Both the position numbers and the translations under genes were made by a program. Below the pieces are notes generated by a model. The model saw nothing but the letters and a program-made list of their open reading frames with translations. It did not search any database and was not told the origin of the DNA. Below, piece after piece: positions 25,784-34,253 of a stretch of DNA of 64,000 bases. The stretch is from Streptomyces sp. NBC_01283 (GTDB lineage: Bacteria > Actinomycetota > Actinomycetes > Streptomycetales > Streptomycetaceae), in the NCBI RefSeq assembly GCF_041435335.1, contig NZ_CP108430.1, positions 3,330,501 through 3,394,500 on the forward strand. The letters are read 5' to 3'. The stretch's first letter is position 1. Every line of letters starts with the position of its first letter.

Positions 25784-26752
25784 ATGCGTGCACTCCTTGT
25801 GGTCAACCCGGCGGCAACCACCACCAGCGCGCGCACGCGTGACGTACTGATCCACGCGCTGGCGAGCGAGATGAAACTCGAGGCGGTCACCACGGAGTAC
25901 CGCGGTCACGCCCGGGACCTCGGCAGACAGGCCGCGGAGAGCAGGGACATCGAGCTGGTCGTCGCCCTCGGCGGGGACGGCACGGTCAACGAGGTCGTCA
26001 ACGGTCTGCTGCACAACGGCCCCGACCCGGCCCGGCTGCCGCGCCTCGCGGTCGTCCCCGGCGGCTCCACCAACGTCTTCGCGCGCGCCCTCGGTCTGCC
26101 CAACGACGCCGTGGAGGCGACCGGCGCCCTGCTCGACGCGCTGCGTGAGGGAAGCGAACGGACAGTGAGCCTGGGGCAGGTGTCGGGCACCCCCGGCACG
26201 GAGGACGAAGCCGTCCCCGCGCGCTGGTTCACCTTTGCCGCCGGATTCGGATTCGACGCCGGAGTGGTGGGACGGGTCGAACAACAGAGGGAACGCGGCA
26301 AGCGGTCCACGCATGCGCTCTATTTGCGCCAGGTGTTCCGTCAGTTCCTCGACGAGCCGCACCGCAGACACGGAATGATCACGCTGGAACGGGCCGGCGA
26401 GGACCCGGTGACCGACCTCGTGCTCTCCATAGTCTGCAACACCTCTCCGTACACCTACCTGGGCAATCGCCCGATGTACGCCTCCCCGCAGGCCTCCTTC
26501 GACACCGGCCTCGACGTGCTCGGTCTGAGCAAGCTCTCGACCACCGCGGTGGCCCGGTACGGGACGCAGCTGCTGACCTCGACGCCCGATCGGGGACCCC
26601 ACGGCAAGCACGCGGTTACGCTCCATGACCTCACCGACTTCACCTTGCATTCGAAGGTGCCGCTCCCCCTTCAGATGGACGGTGACCACCTGGGGCTGCG
26701 CACCAGCGTGACGTTCACAGGCGTACGCCGTGCACTGCGTGTGATTGTGTGA
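25784..26752 (+). CDS. Diacylglycerol/lipid kinase family protein
   Basis: Cytoplasmic/peripheral kinase of 322 residues. DAGK catalytic domain: NPAATTTSARTRDVLIHAL at the N-terminus, the nucleotide loop ALGGDGTVNEVVNGLLHN, then AVVPGGSTNVFARALGLP; the C-terminal beta-domain carries DGDHLG, typical of DgkB/YegS relatives. It phosphorylates a lipid such as diacylglycerol or a sphingosine-like compound. ATG 25784. It lies upstream of wblE on the same strand, separated by a 320-base non-coding leader. Confidence 0.92.
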   Translation: MRALLVVNPAATTTSARTRDVLIHALASEMKLEAVTTEYRGHARDLGRQAAESRDIELVVALGGDGTVNEVVNGLLHNGPDPARLPRLAVVPGGSTNVFARALGLPNDAVEATGALLDALREGSERTVSLGQVSGTPGTEDEAVPARWFTFAAGFGFDAGVVGRVEQQRERGKRSTHALYLRQVFRQFLDEPHRRHGMITLERAGEDPVTDLVLSIVCNTSPYTYLGNRPMYASPQASFDTGLDVLGLSKLSTTAVARYGTQLLTSTPDRGPHGKHAVTLHDLTDFTLHSKVPLPLQMDGDHLGLRTSVTFTGVRRALRVIV

Positions 26753-27072
26753 GTAGAAGGGCCCAAAGTCCTTTCACTCGAACGTTTAGGCCAGGGTCCA
26801 CCCCATGGAAGTACGGCTGTGACCCAGTCGACACTGAGGAATCAAAAAAAACTTGCCGGAAGGGGTTGTATCCGCCGCCGAGGTTTGCGAATCTCTACAT
26901 GGCGATCGGGACGGCCCGCAACATCGGCCCCACAGAAAGCCAGAACCCCCTCCTCAACACATAGGACATCGTCGCGTTATGTGACGTACGTCCCTTCCGT
27001 TGTCGGGGGATTCGTGAAAGCGTTCACATTCACAAGCAACCTTGCATGTAATACCAAGGAGAGGTAGCAGCC
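26753..27072 (+). other. Non-coding leader/promoter region of wblE
   Basis: 320 bases without a gene. It contains an unusual A8 tract near 26843, AT-richer DNA, a Crp-like palindrome (27013-27028) and the wblE ribosome site AAGGAG just before ATG 27073. A TAATAC at 27049 lies too near the ribosome site to be a usable -10. The main promoter is probably upstream of 26900, giving a long 5' UTR (inference). Confidence 0.6.
27013..27028. promoter_or_regulatory. Crp-like binding site upstream of wblE
   Basis: CGTGA-N6-TCACA, nine of ten bases of the actinobacterial Crp consensus TGTGA-N6-TCACA, centred 52 bases before the wblE start. In M. tuberculosis the Crp homologue controls the orthologue whiB1. 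Confidence 0.5.
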
Positions 27073-27330
27073 ATGGACTGGCGTCACAACGCCGTTTGCC
27101 GCGAGGAAGACCCCGAGCTCTTCTTCCCCATCGGCAACACCGGTCCTGCGCTGCTGCAGATCGAGGAAGCCAAGGCCGTCTGCCGCCGCTGCCCCGTCAT
27201 GGAGCAGTGCCTGCAGTGGGCGCTCGAGTCCGGCCAGGACTCCGGCGTCTGGGGTGGCCTCAGCGAGGACGAGCGCCGCGCAATGAAGCGCCGCGCCGCT
27301 CGCAACCGTGCACGCCAGGCAAGCGCCTGA
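27073..27330 (+). CDS. wblE: WhiB-like iron-sulfur transcription factor WblE
   Basis: 85-residue Wbl protein. Cys9, Cys37, Cys40 and Cys46 bind a [4Fe-4S] cluster that reacts with NO and oxygen; GVWGG is the turn contacting the primary sigma factor; the basic C-terminus (KRRAARNRARQASA) binds DNA. Sequence and length match WblE of S. coelicolor and WhiB1 of mycobacteria (essential there). AAGGAG precedes the ATG. Monocistronic, with a strong terminator 107 bases downstream shared with the convergent histidine kinase gene. Confidence 0.96.
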   Translation: MDWRHNAVCREEDPELFFPIGNTGPALLQIEEAKAVCRRCPVMEQCLQWALESGQDSGVWGGLSEDERRAMKRRAARNRARQASA

Positions 27331-27436
27331 CGCTCACGCCCCCTACGAGCCTGAGCCCGGCGGCGCGTACAGCGAGTACGCATCTCCCGCCCCCGAGCCG
27401 CAGCCGCGCAGTACCCCCGATGCGCAACGCAACGTG

Positions 27437-27477
27437 AGCAGTGAGCCCCGGACCATTTCGGTCCGGGGCTCACTGCT
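27437..27477. terminator. Intrinsic terminator of wblE, shared with the kinase gene
   Basis: 18-bp perfect stem (27437-27454 with 27460-27477), 5-base loop, followed by TTTCTGTTTG; a strong, classic terminator. Confidence 0.92.
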
Positions 27478-27515
27478 TTCTGTTTGCATGTGCGGCGAAC
27501 TGCCGTGCTACGGCG

Positions 27516-28982
27516 CTACTTGTCGGCGCGCACCGGGATGTCGAGGACGACCTGCGTGCCGCGCTCCGGCGCCCGCACCATGTCGAACGTGCCACCCATC
27601 TCGCCCTCGACCAGGGTGCGGACGATCTGCAGGCCGAGGTTGCCCGAGCGGTGCGGATCGAAGCCGTCGGGCAGACCGACGCCGTCGTCCTGGACGGTGA
27701 TGAGGAGCCGGGCGTCCTTGCTGGTGCCGCCGCGCACCGCGGAGACCTCGACCGTGCCGGTGTCGCCTTCCTGGAAGCCGTGTTCCAGGGCGTTCTGCAG
27801 CACTTCCGTAAGGACCATCGACAGCGGGGTCGCGACCTCGGCGTCCAGGATGCCGAAGCGTCCGGTGCGCCGGCCGGTGACCTTGCCCGGCGAGATCTCC
27901 GCCACCATCGCGAGGACACGGTCGGCGATCTCGTCGAACTCCACGCGCTCGTCCAGGTTCTGGGACAGCGTCTCGTGCACGATGGCGATGGAGCCCACGC
28001 GGCGTACGGCCTCTTCGAGGGCTTCGCGGCCGGTGGCGGAGTCGATGCGGCGCGCCTGCAGGCGAAGGAGTGCGGCGACCGTCTGGAGGTTGTTCTTCAC
28101 CCGGTGGTGGATCTCCCGGATGGTCGCGTCCTTGGTGATCAACTCCCGCTCGCGACGGCGCAGTTCGGTGACGTCCCGGAGCAGGACGAGCGAGCCGATG
28201 CGCGGGCCCTTGGGCTTGAGCGGGATCGCGCGGAGCTGGATCACGCCGTCGCCGCCCTCGATCTCGAACTCGCGGGGCGCCCAGCCGCTGGCGACCTTGG
28301 CGAGCGCCTCGTCCACCGGGCCGCGGGACGGGGCGAGTTCGGCGGTCGCCGTGCCGAGGTGATGGCCGACCAGGTCGGCGGCGAGGCCGAGACGGTGGTA
28401 GGCGGAGAGCGCGTTCGGCGACGCGTACTGGACGATGCCGTCGGCGTCGAGCCGGAGCAGACCGTCGCCCACACGCGGGGACGCGTCCATGTCGACCTGC
28501 TGGCCGGGGAACGGGAAGGACCCGGCGGCGATCATCTGGGCCAGGTCGGACGCCGACTGGAGATAGGTCAGTTCCAGGCGGGAGGGGGTGCGCACCGTGA
28601 GCAGGTTCGTGTTGCGGGCGATGACCCCCAGGACACGGCCCTCCCTGCGTACGGGGATGGATTCGACCCGCACCGGGACCTCTTCGCGCCACTCGGGGTC
28701 GCCCTCGCGCACGATGCGGCCCTCGTCCAGGGCGGCGTCGAGCAGCGGGCGGCGGCCGCGCGGGACGAGGTGGCCGACCATGTCGTCCTGGTAGGAGGTG
28801 GGCCCGGTGTTGGGCCGCATCTGCGCCACGGAGACATAGCGGGTGCCGTCGCGCGTGGGGACCCACAGCACGAGGTCGGCGAAGGAGAGGTCGGAGAGCA
28901 GCTGCCACTCCGAGACCAGCAGATGCAGCCACTCGAGATCGGAGTCACCGAGAGCGGTGTGCTGGCGTACGAGGTCGTTCAT
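27516..28982 (-). CDS. PdtaS-like sensor histidine kinase (GAF-PAS-HisKA_2)
   Basis: About 488 residues. N-terminal GAF-like domain (LHLLVSEWQLLSDLSFADLV...), a PAS domain (VGDGLLRLDADGIVQYASPN), HisKA_2 with phospho-acceptor His in REIHHRVKNNLQTVAALLRL, and a HATPase (NALEHGF, DDGVGLPDGF). No membrane helix, so cytoplasmic. Architecture and the place next to wblE/whiB1 match M. tuberculosis PdtaS, which signals to the ANTAR regulator PdtaR; that regulator is not in this window. Start at 28982 (MNDLVRQHT) rather than 29012. Confidence 0.9.
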   Translation of the reverse strand: MNDLVRQHTALGDSDLEWLHLLVSEWQLLSDLSFADLVLWVPTRDGTRYVSVAQMRPNTGPTSYQDDMVGHLVPRGRRPLLDAALDEGRIVREGDPEWREEVPVRVESIPVRREGRVLGVIARNTNLLTVRTPSRLELTYLQSASDLAQMIAAGSFPFPGQQVDMDASPRVGDGLLRLDADGIVQYASPNALSAYHRLGLAADLVGHHLGTATAELAPSRGPVDEALAKVASGWAPREFEIEGGDGVIQLRAIPLKPKGPRIGSLVLLRDVTELRRRERELITKDATIREIHHRVKNNLQTVAALLRLQARRIDSATGREALEEAVRRVGSIAIVHETLSQNLDERVEFDEIADRVLAMVAEISPGKVTGRRTGRFGILDAEVATPLSMVLTEVLQNALEHGFQEGDTGTVEVSAVRGGTSKDARLLITVQDDGVGLPDGFDPHRSGNLGLQIVRTLVEGEMGGTFDMVRAPERGTQVVLDIPVRADK

Positions 28983-29327
28983 GGAGGGCACGTGTGCGAG
29001 CGTACCTGGCACGTCCGGCGGGCCCGCTCCGGGAGATTCCCGACGAGCCGCGGCGCCAGGGCGGGACCCTCAACCCACCCACGGCACCGCAGCCCTTCAG
29101 GAACACCGACCACCGGAATGTGCGGTACCGGACGGTCGATCGGAGGATCCGACACGGTCAGGGCAGAGAGTGCCGGTTCCTCGGTCCGCCCTCCTGTGCG
29201 GGAAGGACGGATGCTTTACCAACGCATTGTGGACTAGACCATTCTCCTGTGTCTACGCGTCGGCAGATGTTTGTTGTTGTCTCTTTCTCTCACTCGCCGC
29301 CCGGCGGACTCCTGCCGCCCAGCGGAC
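28983..29327. other. 345-base intergenic region between kinase and TetR genes
   Basis: Holds the promoter region of the kinase (minus strand), a DasR-type palindrome (29230-29241) and, beyond it, the 3' flank of the minus-strand tetR gene with a C/T-rich stretch. No convincing small gene seen. Confidence 0.6.
29230..29241. promoter_or_regulatory. DasR-like (dre) operator
   Basis: TGGACTAGACCA matches the dre core TGGTCTAGACCA at 11 of 12 positions. It is 248 bases before the PdtaS-like start. DasR itself is encoded 7.7 kb away. Confidence 0.5.
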
Positions 29328-29924
29328 TTATACACCGGGCCAGACCCGCATGGCCAGCTCGGCGACCGCCTCCAGCTGCTGCCGGCTCGCGCCGTCGCGG
29401 GACTGCTGGGACATGCCCTGCAGAACGGCTCCGGTGTAGTGGGCCAGGGCGGGGGCGTCGGTCTCCGGGGGGAGCTCGCCGGTGGCGACGGCGGCCCTTA
29501 TGCGGGACTCGATGGCGCTGACATTGGCGTTGCGCCGGTCGCGCAGGGCGGCCTCGATCTCCGGCGTCGCGCAGTTCGTCGCGGCGCAGATGATCAGGCA
29601 GCCGTGGGGGTGACCGGCTTCCGTGTATTTGTCGGCGGCCTCGAACAGCATCCGCTCGACCCCGCCGCGGACGGTCGGCTCCTCCGCGAAGGCGCGCTCA
29701 CCGAAGGAGCCGTGCGTCTGCCCGTACAGCAGGACGACCTCCTCGAACAGTGACTTCTTGTCACCGAAGGCCGCGTACATGCTCGGGGCGCCGATACCCA
29801 TCGCGCGGGTGAGGTCCGTGACCGATGTCGCCTCGTACCCCTGGTCCCAGAAGGTGCGAAGCGCCTGCTCCAGCGCGGTCTCGCGGTCGAAGGAGCGGGG
29901 GCGCCCGCGCTGTTTCGTCGCCAT
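29328..29924 (-). CDS. TetR-family regulator
   Basis: 198-residue repressor with an N-terminal HTH ([29 protein letters not shown]) and a C-terminal domain carrying [17 protein letters not shown], characteristic of the AcrR/TetR_C_16-like oxidative-response group, where the cysteines may sense electrophiles (inference). Divergent from an SDR gene 93 bases away; two near-identical palindromes lie between them, so it probably represses itself and the SDR. Confidence 0.9.
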   Translation of the reverse strand: MATKQRGRPRSFDRETALEQALRTFWDQGYEATSVTDLTRAMGIGAPSMYAAFGDKKSLFEEVVLLYGQTHGSFGERAFAEEPTVRGGVERMLFEAADKYTEAGHPHGCLIICAATNCATPEIEAALRDRRNANVSAIESRIRAAVATGELPPETDAPALAHYTGAVLQGMSQQSRDGASRQQLEAVAELAMRVWPGV

Positions 29925-29937
29925 GGAGTGAATTGTA

Positions 29938-29996
29938 TAGCGGCCGCTAGAAAAACGGCCGGGAGTCCGCTACGGTTCTTTCTGTAGCGACCACTA
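29938..29996. promoter_or_regulatory. Two TetR operator palindromes
   Basis: TAGCGGCCGCTA (29938-29949, perfect 12-bp palindrome) and TAGCGACCACTA (29985-29996, 10 of 12) between the divergent tetR and SDR genes, one beside each start. Confidence 0.65.
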
Positions 29997-30017
29997 GAGA
30001 AATAGGGGGCGGCTCTC

Positions 30018-30776
30018 ATGAGCGCACTTGCGGGAAAGCTTGCGGGGAAGACTGCACTGGTCACGGGCGGCAGCCGCGGCATCGGGCGGGGCATCGCCGA
30101 GCGGCTGGGACGGGACGGCGCGCGGGTCGCGGTGCATTACGGCAGCAACGAGACGGCGGCGAAGGAGACGGTCGCCGCCATCGAGGAGGCGGGCGGCTCC
30201 GCCTTCGCGTTCGGCACGGAGCTGGGCGTCCCCGGCGACGCCGAGGCGCTCTGGGCCGAGTTCGACCGGCATGCCGACGGGCTGGACATCCTGGTGAACA
30301 ACGCCGGGATCGGGTTGTACAGCCTGGTGGGCGAGGTCCAGGAGGCGGATTACGACCGGGTGTTCGCGGTCAATGTGAAGGCGCCGTTCTTCATCATCCA
30401 AAAGGGACTCGACCGGCTGCGCGACGGCGGCCGGATCATCAACATCTCCTCGGGCGTCACCCGCATCGCCTTCCCGATCACGATCGGTTACTCGATGACG
30501 AAGGGCGCGCTGAACGTCCTGACGCACACCCTGGCGCAGGACCTGGGCCCCCGCGGGATCACGGTCAACTCGGTGGCGCCGGGGATCATCGAGACCGAGA
30601 TGATGGACGGGCTTCCCGAGGAGCAGCGCGCCGATATGGCCGGTTACTCGACCTTCGACCGCATAGGCCAGCCCCGGGACGTGGCGGACATCGTCGCCTT
30701 TGTCGCCTCGGACGACGCGCGATGGATCACCGGCCAGCTGATCGACGCGACGGGAGGGTCGGTCCTGGGGGTGTGA
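30018..30776 (+). CDS. Short-chain dehydrogenase/reductase
   Basis: NAD(P)-dependent oxidoreductase of 252 residues. Classical SDR elements are all present: cofactor loop TGGSRGIGRGIAERL, NNAG, catalytic Ser in INISSG, YSMTK (Tyr/Lys) and the C-terminal DARWITGQLIDATGG. It resembles glucose-1-dehydrogenase/FabG-like family members regulated by the divergent TetR protein; the substrate is unknown. Confidence 0.9.
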   Translation: MSALAGKLAGKTALVTGGSRGIGRGIAERLGRDGARVAVHYGSNETAAKETVAAIEEAGGSAFAFGTELGVPGDAEALWAEFDRHADGLDILVNNAGIGLYSLVGEVQEADYDRVFAVNVKAPFFIIQKGLDRLRDGGRIINISSGVTRIAFPITIGYSMTKGALNVLTHTLAQDLGPRGITVNSVAPGIIETEMMDGLPEEQRADMAGYSTFDRIGQPRDVADIVAFVASDDARWITGQLIDATGGSVLGV

Positions 30777-30889
30777 GGAGCTTCGGGGCATCCGTGCCGA
30801 CGGGCGGGGGCGGGCCGGAGAGCCGAGCATGGAAGGCGGGAACTTGAAGCCGGGGAACCTGGGGCCCGGACGGGCCAGCTCTGCTAGAT

Positions 30890-30901
30890 TGGTCTATACC
30901 A
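30890..30901. promoter_or_regulatory. dre site (DasR operator) of nagB
   Basis: TGGTCTATACCA, 11 of 12 match to the dre core, 63 bases before nagB. A dre at nagB is part of the known DasR regulon in S. coelicolor. Confidence 0.85.
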
Positions 30902-30963
30902 CATAGTCCCCCGTGGGTTCTCTCTCCAGACCCGTGAGCCCCCTCCAGATCGGCAGGCCCAGC

Positions 30964-31749
30964 GTGGAAGTTGTCATCGTCCCGGACGCCAAGGCAGGCG
31001 GCGAGCTCATCGCGGAGGCCATGGCCGCCCTGGTGCGCCGTAAGCCTGACGCCCTGCTCGGTGTCGCCACCGGATCCACCCCGCTGCCCATCTACGAAGC
31101 CCTGGCCGCCAAGGTCGGCTCCGGTGCCGTGGATGCCTCGCGGGCGCGGATCTGCCAGCTCGACGAGTACGTGGGGCTGCCCGCCGGGCACCCCGAGTCC
31201 TACCGCTCCGTGGTGCTGCGTGAGGTCGTCGAGCCGCTGGGGCTCAGCGAGAAGTCCTTCATGGGGCCCGACGGCAGCGCGCAGGACGTGCAGGCGGCGT
31301 GCGAGGCGTACGACCAGGCGCTCGCCGATGCCGGAGGTGTGGATCTCCAGCTGCTCGGGATCGGCACGGACGGGCACATCGGGTTCAACGAACCGTGCTC
31401 CTCGCTCGCCTCGCGCACGCGGATCAAGACGCTGACGAACCAGACGCGGGTGGACAACGCGCGGTTCTTCGACGGCGACATCGAACAGGTGCCGCACCAC
31501 GTGATCACGCAGGGGATCGGGACGATCCTCGAGGCGCGGCATCTGGTGCTCCTCGCCACCGGTGAGGGCAAGGCGGACGCGGTCGCCGCGACGGTGGAGG
31601 GGCCGGTGGCCGCGGTGGTGCCGGCTTCGGCTCTGCAGTTGCACCGGCACGCGACCGTGGTCGTGGACGAGGCCGCCGCCTCCAAGCTGAAGCTTGGGGA
31701 GTACTTCCGGGCGACGTATGCGGCGAAGCCTGCCTGGCAGGGGATTTAG
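30964..31749 (+). CDS. nagB: Glucosamine-6-phosphate deaminase
   Basis: 261-residue cytoplasmic enzyme converting GlcN-6-P to fructose-6-P plus ammonia, the last step of aminosugar use. Motifs: VATGSTPLPIYEAL, CQLDEYVGLP, the active-site GTDGHIGFNEP and SSLASRTRIKTL. GTG 30964 gives the same N-terminus (MEVVIVPDAKAGG) and length as S. coelicolor NagB; the frame is open further upstream but without support. Under DasR control through the dre just upstream. Confidence 0.96.
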   Translation: MEVVIVPDAKAGGELIAEAMAALVRRKPDALLGVATGSTPLPIYEALAAKVGSGAVDASRARICQLDEYVGLPAGHPESYRSVVLREVVEPLGLSEKSFMGPDGSAQDVQAACEAYDQALADAGGVDLQLLGIGTDGHIGFNEPCSSLASRTRIKTLTNQTRVDNARFFDGDIEQVPHHVITQGIGTILEARHLVLLATGEGKADAVAATVEGPVAAVVPASALQLHRHATVVVDEAAASKLKLGEYFRATYAAKPAWQGI

Positions 31750-31770
31750 GCGCGCTTCTGGGCCGTAGCC

Positions 31771-31816
31771 AAAGGTGCCGGGGCGCCCCCTGCTGGGGGT
31801 GTCCCGGCACCTTTTT
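31771..31816 (+). terminator. nagB intrinsic terminator
   Basis: 12-bp perfect outer stem (31771-31782 with 31803-31814) with further inner pairing and a T5 run at 31812-31816. Confidence 0.9.
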
Positions 31817-31885
31817 GTTCGTAGCCACACCTGCTGGTGCGTGGGGGCGGAGCGCGCAGTTCCCCGCGCCCCTGCGGGACGCTTG

Positions 31886-33379
31886 CTAGGCCCCGGTGAT
31901 GACCTCTGCCGCCGCCAGGCCGCAGACCCTTGCCGCGCCGTGTGTGGCGATGTGGAGGGAGCCCGTCGGGGCGGACTGCGGGACGCCCATCTCGACCACG
32001 ATCGTGTCCGGGCGTGCGGTCAGCAGGGTGTTCAGGGACTCCGCCATCCACGCGTGGCGGTGGGCGTCGCGGACGACGGCCACGATCCGCCGCTCCCCCG
32101 CCTCCGCGAGGGCCAGCGCACCCGCGTCCGCGCCCGTGAAGCTGCCCGTCTCGGTGCCCGGGAGCAGCCGTTCCAGCTCCGCGGCCACGCCCCACGGGGT
32201 CTCGTCGCCCACCGCGATGTTGGCCAGCGGGGTGAAGGCGGCGACGAACGGAGCCTCGCTGAGCGGGGCCGCGTAGGACTCGCCCCGGGTGACCGTCAGG
32301 GCGCGGCGGGCCGCGACCAGGCCGATCTCGGTGCCGGGCGCGCCCCCCGAACGCTCGGTCGCGCCCGACACCGAAGTCCAGTGGGCAAGCGCCCGCACCC
32401 GGGTCGCCGCGTCGGCGAGGCGTTCCTCGGAGAGCTCGCCCGTGCGGACGGCACCGACCAGCGCGTCGCGAAGCCGCAGGACCGTCTCGTCGTCCGCGAG
32501 GCCGCCGCCCACGCAGATCGCGTCGGCGCCCGCCGCGATGGCGAGGACGCTGCCCCGCTCGATGCCGTACGTCGCGGAGATGGCCTGCATCTCCATGCCG
32601 TCGGTGACGATCAGGCCGTCGAAGCCGAGTTCCTCACGGAGGACGCCGGTCAGGATGCGGCGGGACAGCGTCGCCGGGTACTCCGCGTCCAGGGACGGCA
32701 CGAGGATGTGCGCGCTCATCACGGCCCGCGTGCCCGCGGCGATCGCGGCCCGGAACGGCGCCAGGTCACGCGCCCGGAGCACCTCCGGGTCCACCCCGAT
32801 GCGCGGCACGTCGTGGTGCGAGTCGACCGCGGTGTCGCCGTGCCCGGGGAAGTGCTTGGTGCAGGCGGCGACGCCGGCGGACTGCAGGCCCTCGACGTAC
32901 GCGGCGGTGTGCCGGGCCACCAGGAGCGGGTCGGCGCCGAAGGACCGTACGCCGATCACGGGGTTGTCGGGGTTGGAGTTGACGTCGGCCGACGGAGCCC
33001 AGTTGAGGTTGACGCCGCACGCGGCGAGCCGGCGGCCCAGCTCGGCGGCCACGTCACGGGTGAGCGCCGTGTCGTCGACCGCGCCGAGGGCGTGGTTGCC
33101 GGGGAAGGAGGAGCCGGAGCGGACCTCCAGGCGGGTCACGTCACCGCCCTCCTCGTCGATGGCGACCAGGACGTCGTCGCGCTCGGCACGCAACTGTGCC
33201 GTCAGTGCGGCCAGTTGTTCGGGCGAGGCGATGTTGCGGCCGAAGAGCCCGACCGAGGCGAGGCCTTCACCGATCCTGCGGAGCAGCCAGTCCGGCGCGC
33301 TGGTCCCGACGAAGCCGGGCTGCAGGACGGTCAGGGCATCCCGGGTGAGGGTGTCGGTGGGGCTGGTGAGTGTCGTCAT
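31886..33379 (-). CDS. dasD: Glycoside hydrolase family 3 beta-N-acetylhexosaminidase (DasD/NagZ-like)
   Basis: 497 residues without a signal peptide, so cytoplasmic. GH3 catalytic features: KHFPGHGDTAVDSHHDVP (NagZ-type His/Asp general acid loop) and the nucleophile Asp in LIVTDGMEMQA; a C-terminal GH3_C-like domain follows. It splits imported chitobiose to GlcNAc. It is the last gene of the dasABC operon (seven bases after dasC) and carries AAGGG before its ATG. The gene symbol follows the name used for the equivalent enzyme in this locus. Confidence 0.9.
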   Translation of the reverse strand: MTTLTSPTDTLTRDALTVLQPGFVGTSAPDWLLRRIGEGLASVGLFGRNIASPEQLAALTAQLRAERDDVLVAIDEEGGDVTRLEVRSGSSFPGNHALGAVDDTALTRDVAAELGRRLAACGVNLNWAPSADVNSNPDNPVIGVRSFGADPLLVARHTAAYVEGLQSAGVAACTKHFPGHGDTAVDSHHDVPRIGVDPEVLRARDLAPFRAAIAAGTRAVMSAHILVPSLDAEYPATLSRRILTGVLREELGFDGLIVTDGMEMQAISATYGIERGSVLAIAAGADAICVGGGLADDETVLRLRDALVGAVRTGELSEERLADAATRVRALAHWTSVSGATERSGGAPGTEIGLVAARRALTVTRGESYAAPLSEAPFVAAFTPLANIAVGDETPWGVAAELERLLPGTETGSFTGADAGALALAEAGERRIVAVVRDAHRHAWMAESLNTLLTARPDTIVVEMGVPQSAPTGSLHIATHGAARVCGLAAAEVITGA

Positions 33380-33386
33380 ATGGCGG

Positions 33387-34253
33387 TTATCCCTTCACGG
33401 CGCCGTCGGTCAGACCGCTGACGGCCCTGCGCTGCAGGAAGACGAAGAGGACGAGGATCGGGATGGCGAAGAGCGAGGCGGCGGCCATGGTGGCACCCCA
33501 GTCGTCACCGAAGGCGGTCTGGAAGCCGGAGAGCCACACCGGGAGTGTCTTGGACTCCGCCTCCTTGTTGAGGACAAGCACGAGCGGGAATTCGTTCCAG
33601 GCCGTGATGAATCCGAAGAGCGAGGTCGACATCAGGCCCGGTGCGAGCAGCGGCAGGATCACCCGGCGGAACGCCTGCATCCGTGAGCAGCCGTCCACCA
33701 TCGCCGACTCCTCCAGCTCACGCGGCACCGCGGCGACGAAGCCGCGCAGCGTCAGGAGCGTGAAGGGCAGGATCATCACCATGTAGAAGAGGGTGAGCGG
33801 GATCAGGCTGTTCAGCATGTCGGCGTCACGCACGATGATGTAGATCGCGATGACCATGACTTCCCAGGGCGCCATCTGGGCCAGCATGAAGCCGATGATG
33901 AAGCCCCTGCGGCCCTTGAACCGCATCCGGGCGAGTGCGAACGCCGACGCGAGGCCGATGATCAGCGAGAAGACCACGGCGAGCACCGTGACGGTGATGG
34001 AGTTGCCGACCATCGTCCAGAAGTGGTCGGCGTTGACGGCCGTCTTGAAGTGCTCGAACGTCGCGTCGGCCGGGAACCACACCGGGTCCTCGCTGATGAT
34101 GTCGCCGGTCGGCTTGAAGGCCGTGGAGAACATCCAGTAGACCGGGAAGACGAAGCCGATGAAGAGTACGACGGCCACGGCGTTGGGCCAGATGCGGCGC
34201 CCCATTGACGAACGCGACGAACGCGACGACCTCGACGAAGCGGTGCGGGTCAC
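33387..34253 (-). CDS. dasC: N,N'-diacetylchitobiose ABC transporter permease DasC
   Basis: Permease of 288 residues, MalG type, with six helices; the EAA loop reads ELEESAMVDGCSRMQAFRRV. The Ser/Arg-rich head (TRTASSRSSRSSRSS) precedes MGRRIWPNAVAVVLFIG. GTG 34253 overlaps the dasB stop (GTGA) and has AGGAGG upstream. It forms the channel with DasB. The ATPase (MsiK) is encoded elsewhere, as usual for streptomycete sugar importers. Confidence 0.93.
   Translation of the reverse strand: MTRTASSRSSRSSRSSMGRRIWPNAVAVVLFIGFVFPVYWMFSTAFKPTGDIISEDPVWFPADATFEHFKTAVNADHFWTMVGNSITVTVLAVVFSLIIGLASAFALARMRFKGRRGFIIGFMLAQMAPWEVMVIAIYIIVRDADMLNSLIPLTLFYMVMILPFTLLTLRGFVAAVPRELEESAMVDGCSRMQAFRRVILPLLAPGLMSTSLFGFITAWNEFPLVLVLNKEAESKTLPVWLSGFQTAFGDDWGATMAAASLFAIPILVLFVFLQRRAVSGLTDGAVKG

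Noticed and set aside
27049..27054. TAATAC as -10 of wblE
   Set aside because: Would start RNA at the ribosome site; too close to be used.
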